Assembly (NCBI RefSeq): GCF_900106035.1
Contig: NZ_FNUC01000003.1
Location: 2,349,501 to 2,413,500, forward strand
DNA: 64,000 nucleotides
From: Jiangella alba
Lineage (GTDB): Bacteria > Actinomycetota > Actinomycetes > Jiangellales > Jiangellaceae
Direction: 5' to 3'
This document shows positions 1 to 8,371 of this stretch, piece after piece (position 1 is the stretch's first letter; each line of letters starts with the position of its first letter). The notes beneath the pieces are model-generated. The model saw only the letters and a program-made list of their open reading frames with translations. It was not told where the DNA came from and did no database searches. The translations under genes were made by a program, and so were the position numbers.

Positions 1-762
1 CCCGAGGACGCCGAGGGCTCCGACGACGGCGGCAACCCGTTCGGCGACAAGGGCCCGTTCGGCGGCGAGGGCATGCCTGAGGACATGCCCGAGAACATCC
101 CCACGGCGGCCGCGTCGCTGGCGCTGTCCATGATCGAGCCGTCCACCCAGATCGACGTCGACGGCACCGCCACCGTGGCCGGCCGCAACGCGTACGAGCT
201 GGTGCTGCGGCCGAAGGACGACCAGTCGCTGATCGGCTCCATCCGGCTGGCCATCGACGGCGAGACGTCCATGCCGCTGCGGGTGCAGATCGTCGCCAAG
301 GACGCCACCGAGCCGTCGTTCGAGGTCGGCTTCACGTCCATCTCCTTCGACGAGCCCGAGGAGTCGACGTACGAGTTCGCGCCGCCGCCCGGCACCACCG
401 TCGAGGAGATCCAGCCCGACGACCTCGACGACGCCGCGGCTGAGCACCACACCGACATGGGCGTCGGCCCCGAGGGCCTCGACGACTCCGGCTTCTCCAC
501 GGTCGGCTCCGGCTGGAGCACCGTGTTCGTCGCCCGCGACGTCGACCTCGACGCGCTGACGTCGCACCTCGAGGGCGACGCCGCCACCCTGGCCGCCGAG
601 TTCATCGCCCAGCTCCAGGACGTCAGCGGCCCGTACGGCACCGGCCGGGCGCTGACCAGCGACCTGTTCTCCGTCCTCCTGCTCGACGACGGCCGCCTGC
701 TGGCCGGCGCCGTGTCGCTGGACGTGCTCGAAGAGGCCGCCCAGGACCCCGCCGCGCAGTAA
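1..762 (+). CDS. LolA/LppX-like lipoprotein-type protein, C-terminal part (5' truncated by window edge)
   Basis: The reading frame is open from the first base, so the true start lies upstream; 253 residues are visible. After an acidic, Gly-rich stretch comes a beta-strand-rich segment of the LolA/LppX/RseB fold (TATVAGRNAYELVLRPK followed by strands ending in FAPPPGTTVEEI). This is the part that forms the half-barrel binding lipids or lipoproteins in that superfamily. The C-terminal third is acidic and resembles proteins often named outer membrane lipoprotein carrier protein in actinobacteria. The signal peptide and lipobox, if present, would be outside the window. Family assignment rests on pattern only; substrate unknown. 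The gene is followed by a strong hairpin, so it ends its transcription unit. Confidence 0.6.
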   Translation, partial: PEDAEGSDDGGNPFGDKGPFGGEGMPEDMPENIPTAAASLALSMIEPSTQIDVDGTATVAGRNAYELVLRPKDDQSLIGSIRLAIDGETSMPLRVQIVAKDATEPSFEVGFTSISFDEPEESTYEFAPPPGTTVEEIQPDDLDDAAAEHHTDMGVGPEGLDDSGFSTVGSGWSTVFVARDVDLDALTSHLEGDAATLAAEFIAQLQDVSGPYGTGRALTSDLFSVLLLDDGRLLAGAVSLDVLEEAAQDPAAQ

Positions 763-780
763 CACGGCAGGCAGGTCCGC

Positions 781-818
781 CCGAGGCCGCCGCGGCTCCC
801 GACCCGCGGCGGCCTCGG
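781..818 (+). terminator. Strong GC hairpin after the LolA-like gene
   Basis: A perfect 15-bp stem (781-795 with 804-818) encloses an 8-nt loop. It starts 18 bp after the stop codon of the upstream gene. There is no T-tract, as is usual for actinobacterial intrinsic terminators. Nothing else is evident in the remaining intergenic bases up to the permease start. Confidence 0.75.
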
Positions 819-969
819 CATGTCCGGAGCCGGAGTGCAGACGTTGCCGATGATCAGGTGATCTCCTCGGCACTTCGTGCCCATGCCCTCGAAACGTGGG
901 CTGCCTAAGTTGCCTCCAACGTGTCCGCACGGGTGACCTGGGTCACCCACCCCTGTGCGAGGAGGCCCC

Positions 970-2421
970 GTGGCATTGAGCTGGAAGGTGGTCTACGGCG
1001 GCAGGACGCCGCCGCCAGGAGCGGTGGTGCGGCCGGACGAGCGGCTCTCGTGGGGCCGCACGATCGGCCTGGGGGCCCAGCACGTCGTCGCGATGTTCGG
1101 GGCGACGTTCGTGTTCCCGCTGATCATGGGCCTGAACGCGCAGTTGGCGATCATGATGAGCGGGGTCGCGACGATCTGCTTCCTGCTCATCGTCAAGGGC
1201 GTGGTGCCGAGCTACCTGGGCACCAGCGCCTCGTTCGTCGGCGGCGTGGCCGCCATCCGGGCGCAGGGCGGCGACTCCGCCGACGTCACCGGGGCGATCC
1301 TGGTGGCCGGCGTGGTGCTGGCGCTGTGCGGCGTGCTGATCCACTATTTCGGCTCCGGCGTCCTGTACAAGGTGCTGCCGCCGGTGGTGACCGGCGCCGT
1401 CGTCATGCTGATCGGGTTCAACCTGGCGCCGGTGGTGGCGAACACCTACTGGCCGCAGGACCAGTGGATCGCGCTGATCGTCATGCTCGCCGTCATCCTC
1501 ATGGCGGTCGGGCTGCGCGGCTTCCTGGGCCGCATCGCGATCTTCGTCGGGCTGGTGTTCGGCTACGTGCTGTCGTGGCTGTTCGACCGGATGTTCGGGC
1601 AGATCACCTCGTTCGACCCGGCGGCGGGCGCCGAGACCACGCGCTGGCGGGTGAACTTCGACGGCGTCCGCGAGGCCGACTGGCTGGGCTTCCCCAAGGA
1701 GACGTTCGTCAACGCGCAGGGCGCCGAGGTGGCCGGCTGGCACCTGCCAGCCTTCAGCGCGACGTTCATCCTGCTGGTGCTGCCCGCCGTCATCGCGCTG
1801 ATCGCGGAGAACACCGGTCACGTCAAGGCGGTCGCGGAGATGACCGGCAAGGACCTCGACCCGGTCATGGGCAAGGCGATCGCGGCCGACGGCGTCGGCA
1901 CGGTCATCGCGACGTCGGTGGGCGGCTCGCCGACCACGACGTACGCCGAGAACATCGGCGTCATGGCCGCGACCCGGGTGTACTCGACGGCGGCGTACTA
2001 CGTGGCGGCGCTGGTGGCGATCCTGTTCGGGTTCTCGCCGAAGTTCGGCGCGCTGATCGCGGCGACGCCGGGCGGGGTGCTCGGCGGCATCACCGTCGTG
2101 CTGTACGGGATGATCGGCCTGCTCGGCGCCCGCATCTGGATCGAGAACCGGGTCGACTTCGCCAACCCGGTCAACCTCGTGCCGGTGTCCGCGGGCATCA
2201 TCATCGCCATCGGCGACACGTCGCTGGAGATCACCGAGGACTTCGTGCTGTCCGGCATCGCGCTGGGCACCATCGTCACGATCGTCGCGTACCACCTGGC
2301 CCGCGCCGTCGCCCCGCCGCACCTGCGCGAGGGCGGCGCCGTCCTCACCGTCGGGCCACCGGGCGTGCACGAGGTCGACGACGATCCGCCGCGCGAAACG
2401 CCGCGGGACGAGAGAGGATGA
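970..2421 (+). CDS. NCS2 (nucleobase-ascorbate) family uracil/xanthine permease
   Basis: Predicted cation-coupled nucleobase importer in the cytoplasmic membrane, 483 residues with about 12-14 hydrophobic segments. The NAT signature is visible as ENIGVMAATR (E327-N328 onward) on the seventh/eighth helix region, preceded by E280-N-T-G-H284. These correspond to the E241/H245/E290 set that binds uracil in E. coli UraA, which favours a uracil-type pyrimidine or xanthine substrate. The GTG start is chosen because AGGAGG ends 4 bases upstream; an in-frame GTG 15 bases earlier would lie inside that Shine-Dalgarno region. Only 4 bases separate it from the molybdenum hydroxylase genes, so import and oxidation of a nucleobase-like compound are likely co-expressed. 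The exact substrate is inference. Confidence 0.9.
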   Translation: MALSWKVVYGGRTPPPGAVVRPDERLSWGRTIGLGAQHVVAMFGATFVFPLIMGLNAQLAIMMSGVATICFLLIVKGVVPSYLGTSASFVGGVAAIRAQGGDSADVTGAILVAGVVLALCGVLIHYFGSGVLYKVLPPVVTGAVVMLIGFNLAPVVANTYWPQDQWIALIVMLAVILMAVGLRGFLGRIAIFVGLVFGYVLSWLFDRMFGQITSFDPAAGAETTRWRVNFDGVREADWLGFPKETFVNAQGAEVAGWHLPAFSATFILLVLPAVIALIAENTGHVKAVAEMTGKDLDPVMGKAIAADGVGTVIATSVGGSPTTTYAENIGVMAATRVYSTAAYYVAALVAILFGFSPKFGALIAATPGGVLGGITVVLYGMIGLLGARIWIENRVDFANPVNLVPVSAGIIIAIGDTSLEITEDFVLSGIALGTIVTIVAYHLARAVAPPHLREGGAVLTVGPPGVHEVDDDPPRETPRDERG

Positions 2422-2425
2422 TGCG

Positions 2426-3301
2426 GTGAAGCCAGCGGGGTTCACCTACCACCGGCCGGCCACCGTCGACGACGCCGTCGCGGTCCTGGCCGAGGTGAGC
2501 CCTGCCGGCAAGGTGCTGGCCGGCGGCCAGAGCCTGGTGCCGCTGCTGAACATGCGGCTGGCCGCGCCCGAGCACGTCGTCGACATCAACCGGCTGTCCG
2601 AGCTGGCCTACGTGCGCGCCGACGGCGCCGCCGTCACGGTCGGCGCGCTGGCCCGGCACGCCGACGTCGAGCGCGACGCCGCCGCCCACGCCGTCCTGCC
2701 GCTGCTGCGCGAGACGCTGCGGTACGTCGCGCACCCGACCATCCGCAACCGCGGCACGACGGTGGGCAGCATCGCGCACGCCGACCCGGCCGGCGAGCTG
2801 ACCGCGGTGCTGGCGCTGCTCGGCGGCACGGTGACGCTGCGCTCCGCGGCCGGTGAGCGCACGGTCGAGGCCGCCGATTTCTTCACCGGACCCATGTCGA
2901 CCTGCGCCGACGCCGGCGAGTTGGTCACGTCCGTCACGTTCCCGGTGCCGGAGGGCCGCACCGGGGCCGTCTGGACGGAGGTGGCCCGGCGCCACGGTGA
3001 CTACGCCGTGTGCGGCGCGGGGGTGGAGGTGAGCCTCGACGACGACCTGCGGGTCGCCGGTGCCAGAGCGGCGTACGTCTCGATGGGCCCCGAGCCGGTG
3101 CTGCTCGACCTCACCGACGCGGTCGCGGGCTCGACGTACGACGACGCCGGCTGGCCGGCGGCCGGACGACTGGCCGCCGGACGGCTGGAGCCCGACGACG
3201 ACATCCACGCGACGGCCGCCTACCGCACGCACCTGGCCGAGGTGCTGACGACGCGGGCGCTGCGCGCCGCCGCCCGGCGCGCGGCGGGGGTGGCCGCATG
3301 A
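2426..3301 (+). CDS. Molybdenum hydroxylase, FAD-binding medium subunit (CoxM/XdhB type)
   Basis: Middle electron-transfer subunit of a three-part xanthine-oxidase-family enzyme, 291 residues, normal for the family. FAD-binding motifs are in the expected places: AGGQSLVP at residues 32-39 and TTVGSIAHADPAGE at 111-124, followed by the CO-dehydrogenase flavoprotein C-terminal domain. Starts with GTG after GAGAGAGGATGAT. Its stop codon overlaps the start of the iron-sulfur subunit gene (ATGA), typical of translational coupling in these operons. Cofactor passage is Mo to 2Fe-2S to FAD; the final acceptor is unknown. Confidence 0.93.
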   Translation: MKPAGFTYHRPATVDDAVAVLAEVSPAGKVLAGGQSLVPLLNMRLAAPEHVVDINRLSELAYVRADGAAVTVGALARHADVERDAAAHAVLPLLRETLRYVAHPTIRNRGTTVGSIAHADPAGELTAVLALLGGTVTLRSAAGERTVEAADFFTGPMSTCADAGELVTSVTFPVPEGRTGAVWTEVARRHGDYAVCGAGVEVSLDDDLRVAGARAAYVSMGPEPVLLDLTDAVAGSTYDDAGWPAAGRLAAGRLEPDDDIHATAAYRTHLAEVLTTRALRAAARRAAGVAA

Positions 3302-3792
3302 GCGCCGCCGAGGAGCTGTACGAGGTGACACTGCTGGTCAACGGCGTGCCGCGGTCGGCGACGGTGCCCGCGCGGCGGCTGTTGTCCGACTTCCTGCGCC
3401 ACGACCTCGAGCTGACCGGCACCCACGTCGGCTGCGAGCACGGCGTCTGCGGCGCCTGCACGGTGCTCGTCGACGGCCGGCCCATCCGGTCGTGCCTGCA
3501 GTTCGCCGTCACCGTCGACGGCGCCGAGGTGACGACGGTCGAGGGCTGCGGGCGAGCCGACGGCGAGCTGGGCGCGGTGCAGCAGGCCTTCCGCGACTGC
3601 CACGGGCTGCAGTGCGGCTTCTGCACGCCCGGGTTCGTCACCACGATCACCGCCTACCTGGAGGAGAACCCGGCGCCGACGGAGGACGACGCGCGCGAGG
3701 CGATCGCCGGCAACCTGTGCCGCTGCACCGGCTACCAGAACATCGTCGCGTCGGTGCTGCGCGCCGCCGAGCTGCGGGCGGAGGAGGCATGA
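3298..3792 (+). CDS. Molybdenum hydroxylase, 2Fe-2S small subunit (CoxS/XdhC type)
   Basis: 164-residue iron-sulfur subunit. The plant-ferredoxin-like N-terminal cluster is held by C46, C51, C54 and C66 (GCEHGVCGAC plus SC). The second, alpha-helical cluster by C106, C109, C141 and C143 (CGFCTPG and CRCTGY). All eight ligands are intact, so the subunit should be functional. It overlaps both neighbours by 4 bp (ATGA at each junction), fixing the start. The small-subunit sequence is generic in this superfamily and does not define the substrate. Confidence 0.95.
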   Translation: MSAAEELYEVTLLVNGVPRSATVPARRLLSDFLRHDLELTGTHVGCEHGVCGACTVLVDGRPIRSCLQFAVTVDGAEVTTVEGCGRADGELGAVQQAFRDCHGLQCGFCTPGFVTTITAYLEENPAPTEDDAREAIAGNLCRCTGYQNIVASVLRAAELRAEEA

Positions 3793-6179
3793 CGACGAGG
3801 TCGTTCGGCGAGCCGATCGCCCGGCTCGAGGACCCGCGGCTGCTCACCGGGCAGGGCCGGTTCCTCGACGACATCGGGCACGGCGCGCTGGCCGCGGCGT
3901 TCGTCCGCAGCCCGCACGCGCACGCCCGCATCGTCGACATCGACGTGTCCGACGCGGTCGGCGTCGACGGCCTGGTCGCCGTCTACACGCACGAGGACCT
4001 CGACGGCCGGGCCGGCGAGGCGCTGCCGGTGCTCATCCCGCACGAGACGCTGACGCACGGCCGCACCGGCTTCGCGCTGGCGAAGGACGAGGTCAACCAC
4101 GTCGGCGAGCCGATCGTCATGGTCGTCGCCGCCGACCGGTACGTCGCCGAGGACGCCTGCGCGCGCATCCGGGTCGAGTACGACTTCCTGCCGCCGGTGG
4201 TCGGCATCGAGGCGGCCCGCGCCGCGGACCTGCTCGTCCACGACGACGTCCCCGGCAACGTCGCGGCGCACATGGTGCAGTCCCGCGGCGACGTCGAGGC
4301 CGCGCTGGCCGCCGCCCCGAACGTCCTGGACCTGGACCTCGACATCGAGCGCAGCGCGTCCACCCCGCTGGAGGGGAAGGGCGTGCACGCGCGCTGGGAC
4401 GCCGACGACGCCAGCCTGCGCGTCTACACGTCCACGCAGGCGTCGACGTCCGTGCGGGCGGCGCTGGCCGCGCGGCTGGAGCTGCCGCTGGACCGCGTCG
4501 AGGTCATCGCGCCCGACGTCGGCGGCGGGTTCGGCGTGAAGATCGTGCACCCGTGGCCGGAGGAGGTGCTGGTGCCGTGGGCGGCGATCCGGCTCGGCCG
4601 CGAGGTCAAGTGGACCGAGGACCGCCGCGAGCACTTCGTCGGCGCCACTCACGAGCGCGGCCAGCTGCAGCACGTCCGGGTCGGCTTCGACGACGACGGC
4701 CGGCTGCTCGGCCTCGACGTCACCGTCTGGCACGACAACGGCGCCTACACGCCGTACGGCATCATCGTCCCGATCATCACGACGACGCAGCTGCTCGGGC
4801 CGTACAAGCCGGGCGCGTACCGGGCGGAGTTCTTCAGCCTCTACACCAACACCGTGTCCGTGACGCCGTACCGCGGCGCCGGCCGGCCGCAGGGCTGCTT
4901 CGCGATGGAGCGCACGATGGACGCCGTCGCCGCCCGCCTGGGGCTGGACCGCACGGTGGTGCGCGAGCGCAACTTCATCCGGCCCGACGAGATGCCCTAC
5001 GACCACGGCCTGATCTTCCAGGACGGCCGGCCACTGGTGTACGACTCCGGCGACTACCCGGCCACCTTGGAGAAGCTGAAGAAGCTGGTCGGTTGGGAGG
5101 AGTTCGCGGCGTTCCGCGACGAGGCGCGGGCGGCCGGGCGGCGGGTCGGCATCGGCATCGCCTGCTACGTCGAGGGCACCGGCGTCGGGCCGTACGAGGG
5201 CGGCTGGGTGAAGGTCGAGACCGACGGCTCGGTCGTCGCGGCCACCGGGCTGACCACCCAGGGCCAGGGCCACCGGACGGTGTTCGCGCAGGTCGTGGCG
5301 TCGGAGCTGGGCGTCCCGGTCGAGCGGGTGAATGTCACCACCGGCGACACCCGGCGGTTCGGGTACGCCGTCGGCACGTTCGCCTCCCGCGCCGCCGTCA
5401 TGAGCGGCAACGCGCTGGCCTCGGCCGCGCGGAAGGTGCGCGACAAGGCGCTGCGCATCGCCGGCGAGGCGCTCGAGGCCGACCCGCGCGACCTCGAGAT
5501 CGTCGACGGCGTCGTCCGCGTCATCGGCTCGCCGTCCGGCGCGCCGGGGGCGTCCATCCCGCTCGCGACCGTCGCCGTCCTGGCCAACCCGCTGCGCTAC
5601 GCGTTCGACCGCGAGGCCGAGCGGGCCACCCAGTTCGGCGGCCCCGTCGACTACTCCAAGCCGCCGGTCGCCGAGGGCGAGTCGCCCGGCCTGGAGGACA
5701 CCGGGTTCTACTCGCCGCCGCGCTCGACGTTCGCCAACGGCATGCACGCGGCGATCGTCGAGACCGACCCGGACACCGCCGAGATCACCATCCTGCGTTA
5801 CTGCGTCGTCCACGACTGCGGCACGCTGATCAACCCGCGCATCGTCGAGGGCCAGATCCATGGCGGTGTCGCCCAGGGCGTCGGGGGAGCGCTGTACGAG
5901 CGGATGGTGTACGACGACGCCGGCCAGCTGCTGAACGCGTCGTTCATGGATTTCCTGATGCCGTACTCCACCGAGGTCCCGGTCGTCGAGACCGACCACC
6001 TGGAGACGCCGTCGCCGCTGAACCCGCTGGGTGTCAAGGGCGCCGGTGAGGCCGGCGTCATCCCCGGCTCCGCCGTCCTCGCGTCGGCGATCTCCGACGC
6101 CGAGGGGTTCGCGATCACCCGGATGCCGATCTCGCCGTCGGACCTGTTCTCCCTCCGTCTCGCACAGGAGTCTCGATGA
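3789..6179 (+). CDS. Molybdenum hydroxylase, molybdopterin-binding large subunit (form II CoxL-like)
   Basis: 796-residue catalytic subunit binding the Mo-molybdopterin-cytosine-dinucleotide cofactor. It shows the N-terminal aldehyde-oxidase a/b hammerhead domain, the Mo-cofactor motif DVGGGFGVK (243-251), and the active-site loop PYRGAGRPQGCF (360-371). It also has the C-terminal VKGAGE (749-754), whose E754 is the catalytic base glutamate. True aerobic CO dehydrogenases (form I) carry AYRCSFR in the loop; here it is the form II YRGAGR type, so this is not expected to oxidise CO. The NCS2 permease upstream suggests a purine, pyrimidine or related heterocycle as substrate. SD GAGGAGG with C spacer; ATGA overlaps at both ends. 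Confidence 0.92.
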   Translation: MTTRSFGEPIARLEDPRLLTGQGRFLDDIGHGALAAAFVRSPHAHARIVDIDVSDAVGVDGLVAVYTHEDLDGRAGEALPVLIPHETLTHGRTGFALAKDEVNHVGEPIVMVVAADRYVAEDACARIRVEYDFLPPVVGIEAARAADLLVHDDVPGNVAAHMVQSRGDVEAALAAAPNVLDLDLDIERSASTPLEGKGVHARWDADDASLRVYTSTQASTSVRAALAARLELPLDRVEVIAPDVGGGFGVKIVHPWPEEVLVPWAAIRLGREVKWTEDRREHFVGATHERGQLQHVRVGFDDDGRLLGLDVTVWHDNGAYTPYGIIVPIITTTQLLGPYKPGAYRAEFFSLYTNTVSVTPYRGAGRPQGCFAMERTMDAVAARLGLDRTVVRERNFIRPDEMPYDHGLIFQDGRPLVYDSGDYPATLEKLKKLVGWEEFAAFRDEARAAGRRVGIGIACYVEGTGVGPYEGGWVKVETDGSVVAATGLTTQGQGHRTVFAQVVASELGVPVERVNVTTGDTRRFGYAVGTFASRAAVMSGNALASAARKVRDKALRIAGEALEADPRDLEIVDGVVRVIGSPSGAPGASIPLATVAVLANPLRYAFDREAERATQFGGPVDYSKPPVAEGESPGLEDTGFYSPPRSTFANGMHAAIVETDPDTAEITILRYCVVHDCGTLINPRIVEGQIHGGVAQGVGGALYERMVYDDAGQLLNASFMDFLMPYSTEVPVVETDHLETPSPLNPLGVKGAGEAGVIPGSAVLASAISDAEGFAITRMPISPSDLFSLRLAQESR

Positions 6180-6781
6180 AGGTGACCGGAACCGCCGTCC
6201 TGCACGCTCCGCGGGCCGACGTGTGGAAGGCGCTCAACGACCCGGCCGTCCTGGTGCGGACCATCCCCGGCTGCCAGCGGCTGGAGCCGGCCGGGCCCGA
6301 CCAGTACCGCATGACGGTGTCGGCCGGCGTCGGGACGATCAAGGGCAGCTACGCGGGTGACGTGCGGCTGCATTCGCAGCAGGAGCCGGCCTCGTTCGTC
6401 ATGACGGCCTCCGGTGCGGGCGCGCCGGGCACGGTGAGCGCCGACGTCCACGTCACCCTCGCCGACTCCGGCGACGGCTCGACCCGGCTGGACTACGACG
6501 CCGACGCCATCGTCGGCGGCATGATCGGCGGGGTCGGGCAGCGCATGCTGGCCGGGGTCGCGAAGAAGACGGCCGGCGAGTTCTTCGCCGCCGTCGACGA
6601 CGTGCTGATGGGGGTCGCGCCGGCGCCTGCCGCTGCGACCCAGCAGGCCCCGGGCGTGTACGAGGCCCCGCCCCGGGTCGCCGCGCCCGGCGACTTCACC
6701 CGCGGCATCCTGGTCGGCGCCGCGGTCGCCCTCGCCGGCGTCGCCCTCGGCGGCTGGCTGTCCGGCCGGGCGCGGCCGTGA
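6176..6781 (+). CDS. CoxG-like SRPBCC protein with C-terminal membrane anchor
   Basis: 201 residues. The first about 145 form the SRPBCC/CoxG fold (starts KVTGTAVLHAPRADVWKALND). A flexible Ala/Pro linker and a single C-terminal hydrophobic helix (GILVGAAVALAGVALGGWL) follow, ending in a short positive tail. In carboxydotrophs CoxG recruits the Mo hydroxylase to the membrane; the same tethering role is likely here. It overlaps the large-subunit gene by 4 bp and closes the operon. No maturation genes of the CoxD/E/F type follow it in this window, so Mo-cofactor insertion factors must be elsewhere. Confidence 0.85.
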   Translation: MKVTGTAVLHAPRADVWKALNDPAVLVRTIPGCQRLEPAGPDQYRMTVSAGVGTIKGSYAGDVRLHSQQEPASFVMTASGAGAPGTVSADVHVTLADSGDGSTRLDYDADAIVGGMIGGVGQRMLAGVAKKTAGEFFAAVDDVLMGVAPAPAAATQQAPGVYEAPPRVAAPGDFTRGILVGAAVALAGVALGGWLSGRARP

Positions 6782-6785
6782 CGAA

Positions 6786-6806
6786 CTAAGCTAACTTAGC
6801 TAAGCT
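6786..6806 (+). promoter_or_regulatory. AT-rich palindromic promoter/operator of the toxin-antitoxin pair
   Basis: A locally AT-rich island contains the perfect palindrome CTTAGCTAAG (6795-6804) and a CTAAG/CTTAG inverted repeat (6786-6790 with 6795-6799). TAAGCT (6801-6806) sits 6 bases before the antitoxin ATG and fits a leaderless -10 box. Palindrome on the -10 is what is expected for autorepression by an antitoxin or antitoxin-toxin complex. Confidence 0.65.
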
Positions 6807-6812
6807 GAGTCC

Positions 6813-7070
6813 ATGGGAGAGCCAGCAGCAGCGCAGTTCAACATCCACGAGGCGAAGACCCAGCTGTCGCGGATCATCGAGCGCGTCGAGCGCGGCGAGC
6901 AGGTCGTCATCAGCCGGGCCGGTGTCCCCGTGGCGAAAGTCGTGCCGTTCCCGGCGAAGGCGCGGCGCCGGCAGCGGGGCTCGCTGGCCGGCCAGGTCAC
7001 GATGGCCGCCGACTGGGACTCCGACGACGTCAACGCCACCATCGCCGACGACTTCGGGTCGCGGCCGTGA
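6813..7070 (+). CDS. Phd/YefM-family antitoxin
   Basis: 85-residue antitoxin. The N-terminal Phd/YefM DNA-binding fold is seen in FNIHEAKTQLSRIIERVERGE and VVISRAGVPVAKVVPF. The rest is a polar tail expected to wrap the toxin. Its stop overlaps the toxin start (GTGA), so the two are translated together with antitoxin first. Leaderless start at the ATG 6 bases after TAAGCT. Likely binds the palindrome upstream to repress its own operon. Confidence 0.88.
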   Translation: MGEPAAAQFNIHEAKTQLSRIIERVERGEQVVISRAGVPVAKVVPFPAKARRRQRGSLAGQVTMAADWDSDDVNATIADDFGSRP

Positions 7071-7450
7071 CACGTACGCGGCTGTTGCTCGACACCCACG
7101 TCGTCCTGTGGTGGCTGACGGACGACGCCGAGCTGTCGGACGAGCTGAAGGAGACCATCGACGAGGAGCTCGAGGTCTTCGTCAGTTCTGCCACCGCCTG
7201 GGAGGTCGCGATCAAGCAGCGACTGGGCAAGCTGTCCGCGCCGGTCGACCTGGCCGAGGAGATCCTGCGCAGCGACCTGCGGCAGTTGCCGATCGGCTTC
7301 GAGCACGCGATCGAGGCCGGGCGGCTGCCCCTGCACCATCGTGACCCGTTCGACCGCATGCTGGTCGCGCAGGCACGGCTCGAACGCCTGACGCTGGTCA
7401 CGCGCGATTCGGCCATCAACGACTACGACGTCCAGGTCGTGAAGGCCTAG
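7067..7450 (+). CDS. PIN-domain toxin (VapC-like ribonuclease)
   Basis: 127-residue PIN domain of the Sll0205/VapC type. The acidic Mg-binding residues are present: D9 (LLLDTHVVLWWL), E46 (SSATAWEVAIK), D97 (HHRDPFDRMLVAQA) and D115 (LVTRDSAI). Such enzymes cleave tRNA or rRNA and arrest growth when the antitoxin is degraded; the target here cannot be read from sequence. GTG start overlapping the antitoxin stop. The pairing with a Phd-type rather than an AbrB-type antitoxin is common for this PIN subgroup. Confidence 0.9.
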   Translation: MTRTRLLLDTHVVLWWLTDDAELSDELKETIDEELEVFVSSATAWEVAIKQRLGKLSAPVDLAEEILRSDLRQLPIGFEHAIEAGRLPLHHRDPFDRMLVAQARLERLTLVTRDSAINDYDVQVVKA

Positions 7451-7471
7451 GCGCTGAAGGAGGCGAAGAGC

Positions 7472-8371
7472 ATGCGGGCGTTCACCGCAGCCGCGGTCCA
7501 GGTGCGGCCGCTGGCCGAGCCGCTGACCACGCAGAGCGTCAAGGCGAACGTCGAGCACGCGCTCGACTACGTGGAGCGGTGCGCCGGCGACACCGGTGCG
7601 GAGCTGATCGTGCTGCCCGAGTCGGTGACCACCGGGTTCACCCCGGCGATGCCGGCCGCGGAGCTGTGGGACCTCGTCACGGAGGTGCCGGGCGCGCTGG
7701 CCGAGCCGTTCCAGGAGGCGGCCCGGCGGCTCGGCGTGCACCTGGCGTGGGGGACGTACGAGCGCGGCGCCGGGCCCGGCGTCGTCCACAACTCGGCGGT
7801 GCTGGCCGGCCCGGACGGCGAGATCGCCGGGGTCTACCGCAAGACGCACCCGTTCTGCACCGAGCTGGCGTCGCGCGGCGGGTGGGTGACGCCGGGCGAC
7901 GACGTGTGCGTGGTCGAGACGCCGCTCGGGAAGATCGGCATGATCATCTGCTTCGACGGCGACTATCCGGAGCTGTCGCGCATCACCGCCGTCCGGGGCG
8001 CCGAGGTCATCCTGCGGCCGTCCGCGCTGCTGCGCTCGGCCGACCTGTGGGAGCTGACCAACCGGGCCCGCGCCTACGACAACCACGTGTACGTGGTGGG
8101 CGCCAACGCGACGGGGACGGACCCGGCCGGCGTGCTCTACTTCGGCAACTCGATGATCGTCACCCCGATCGCCGAGGTGGTCGCGCGGGCGGCCAGCCAC
8201 GAGTGCTGGGTGTCGGCGCGGCTGGACCCCGACGCGGCGTTGCGCTCGCTCACGCCGGGCTCCAGCATCGGCCAGGGCTTCGACCACCTCGCCGACCGCA
8301 ACCTCGAGCTGATCCGGCGGCACACCGACGAGCTGACCCGCCCGGCCACCAGCCCGTTCAGCCGCGGCTGA
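7472..8371 (+). CDS. Nitrilase-superfamily carbon-nitrogen hydrolase
   Basis: 299 residues. The Glu-Lys-Cys triad is intact: E50 (LPES), K124 (YRKTHPF) and C160 (IICFDGDYPE). The protein therefore hydrolyses an amide, carbamoyl or nitrile C-N bond. Substrate cannot be assigned; the D after the catalytic CF is an aliphatic-amidase or formamidase-like feature. Good SD (AAGGAGG 9 bases upstream) and ATG start. It stands alone between the toxin-antitoxin pair and a convergent MerR gene. Its last 14 bases form a perfect palindrome shared with that gene, so both proteins end in Ser-Arg-Gly. Confidence 0.88.
   Translation: MRAFTAAAVQVRPLAEPLTTQSVKANVEHALDYVERCAGDTGAELIVLPESVTTGFTPAMPAAELWDLVTEVPGALAEPFQEAARRLGVHLAWGTYERGAGPGVVHNSAVLAGPDGEIAGVYRKTHPFCTELASRGGWVTPGDDVCVVETPLGKIGMIICFDGDYPELSRITAVRGAEVILRPSALLRSADLWELTNRARAYDNHVYVVGANATGTDPAGVLYFGNSMIVTPIAEVVARAASHECWVSARLDPDAALRSLTPGSSIGQGFDHLADRNLELIRRHTDELTRPATSPFSRG
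8358..8371. other. 14-bp perfect palindrome containing both stop codons of a convergent pair
   Basis: TCAGCCGCGGCTGA is its own reverse complement. The plus-strand gene stops with the TGA at its right end and the minus-strand gene with the TGA at its left end, so the overlap is exactly the palindrome. Confidence 0.9.

Noticed and set aside
3789-6179. Carbon monoxide dehydrogenase large subunit
   Set aside because: The active-site loop is YRGAGR (form II), not AYRCSFR, so aerobic CO oxidation is not supported.
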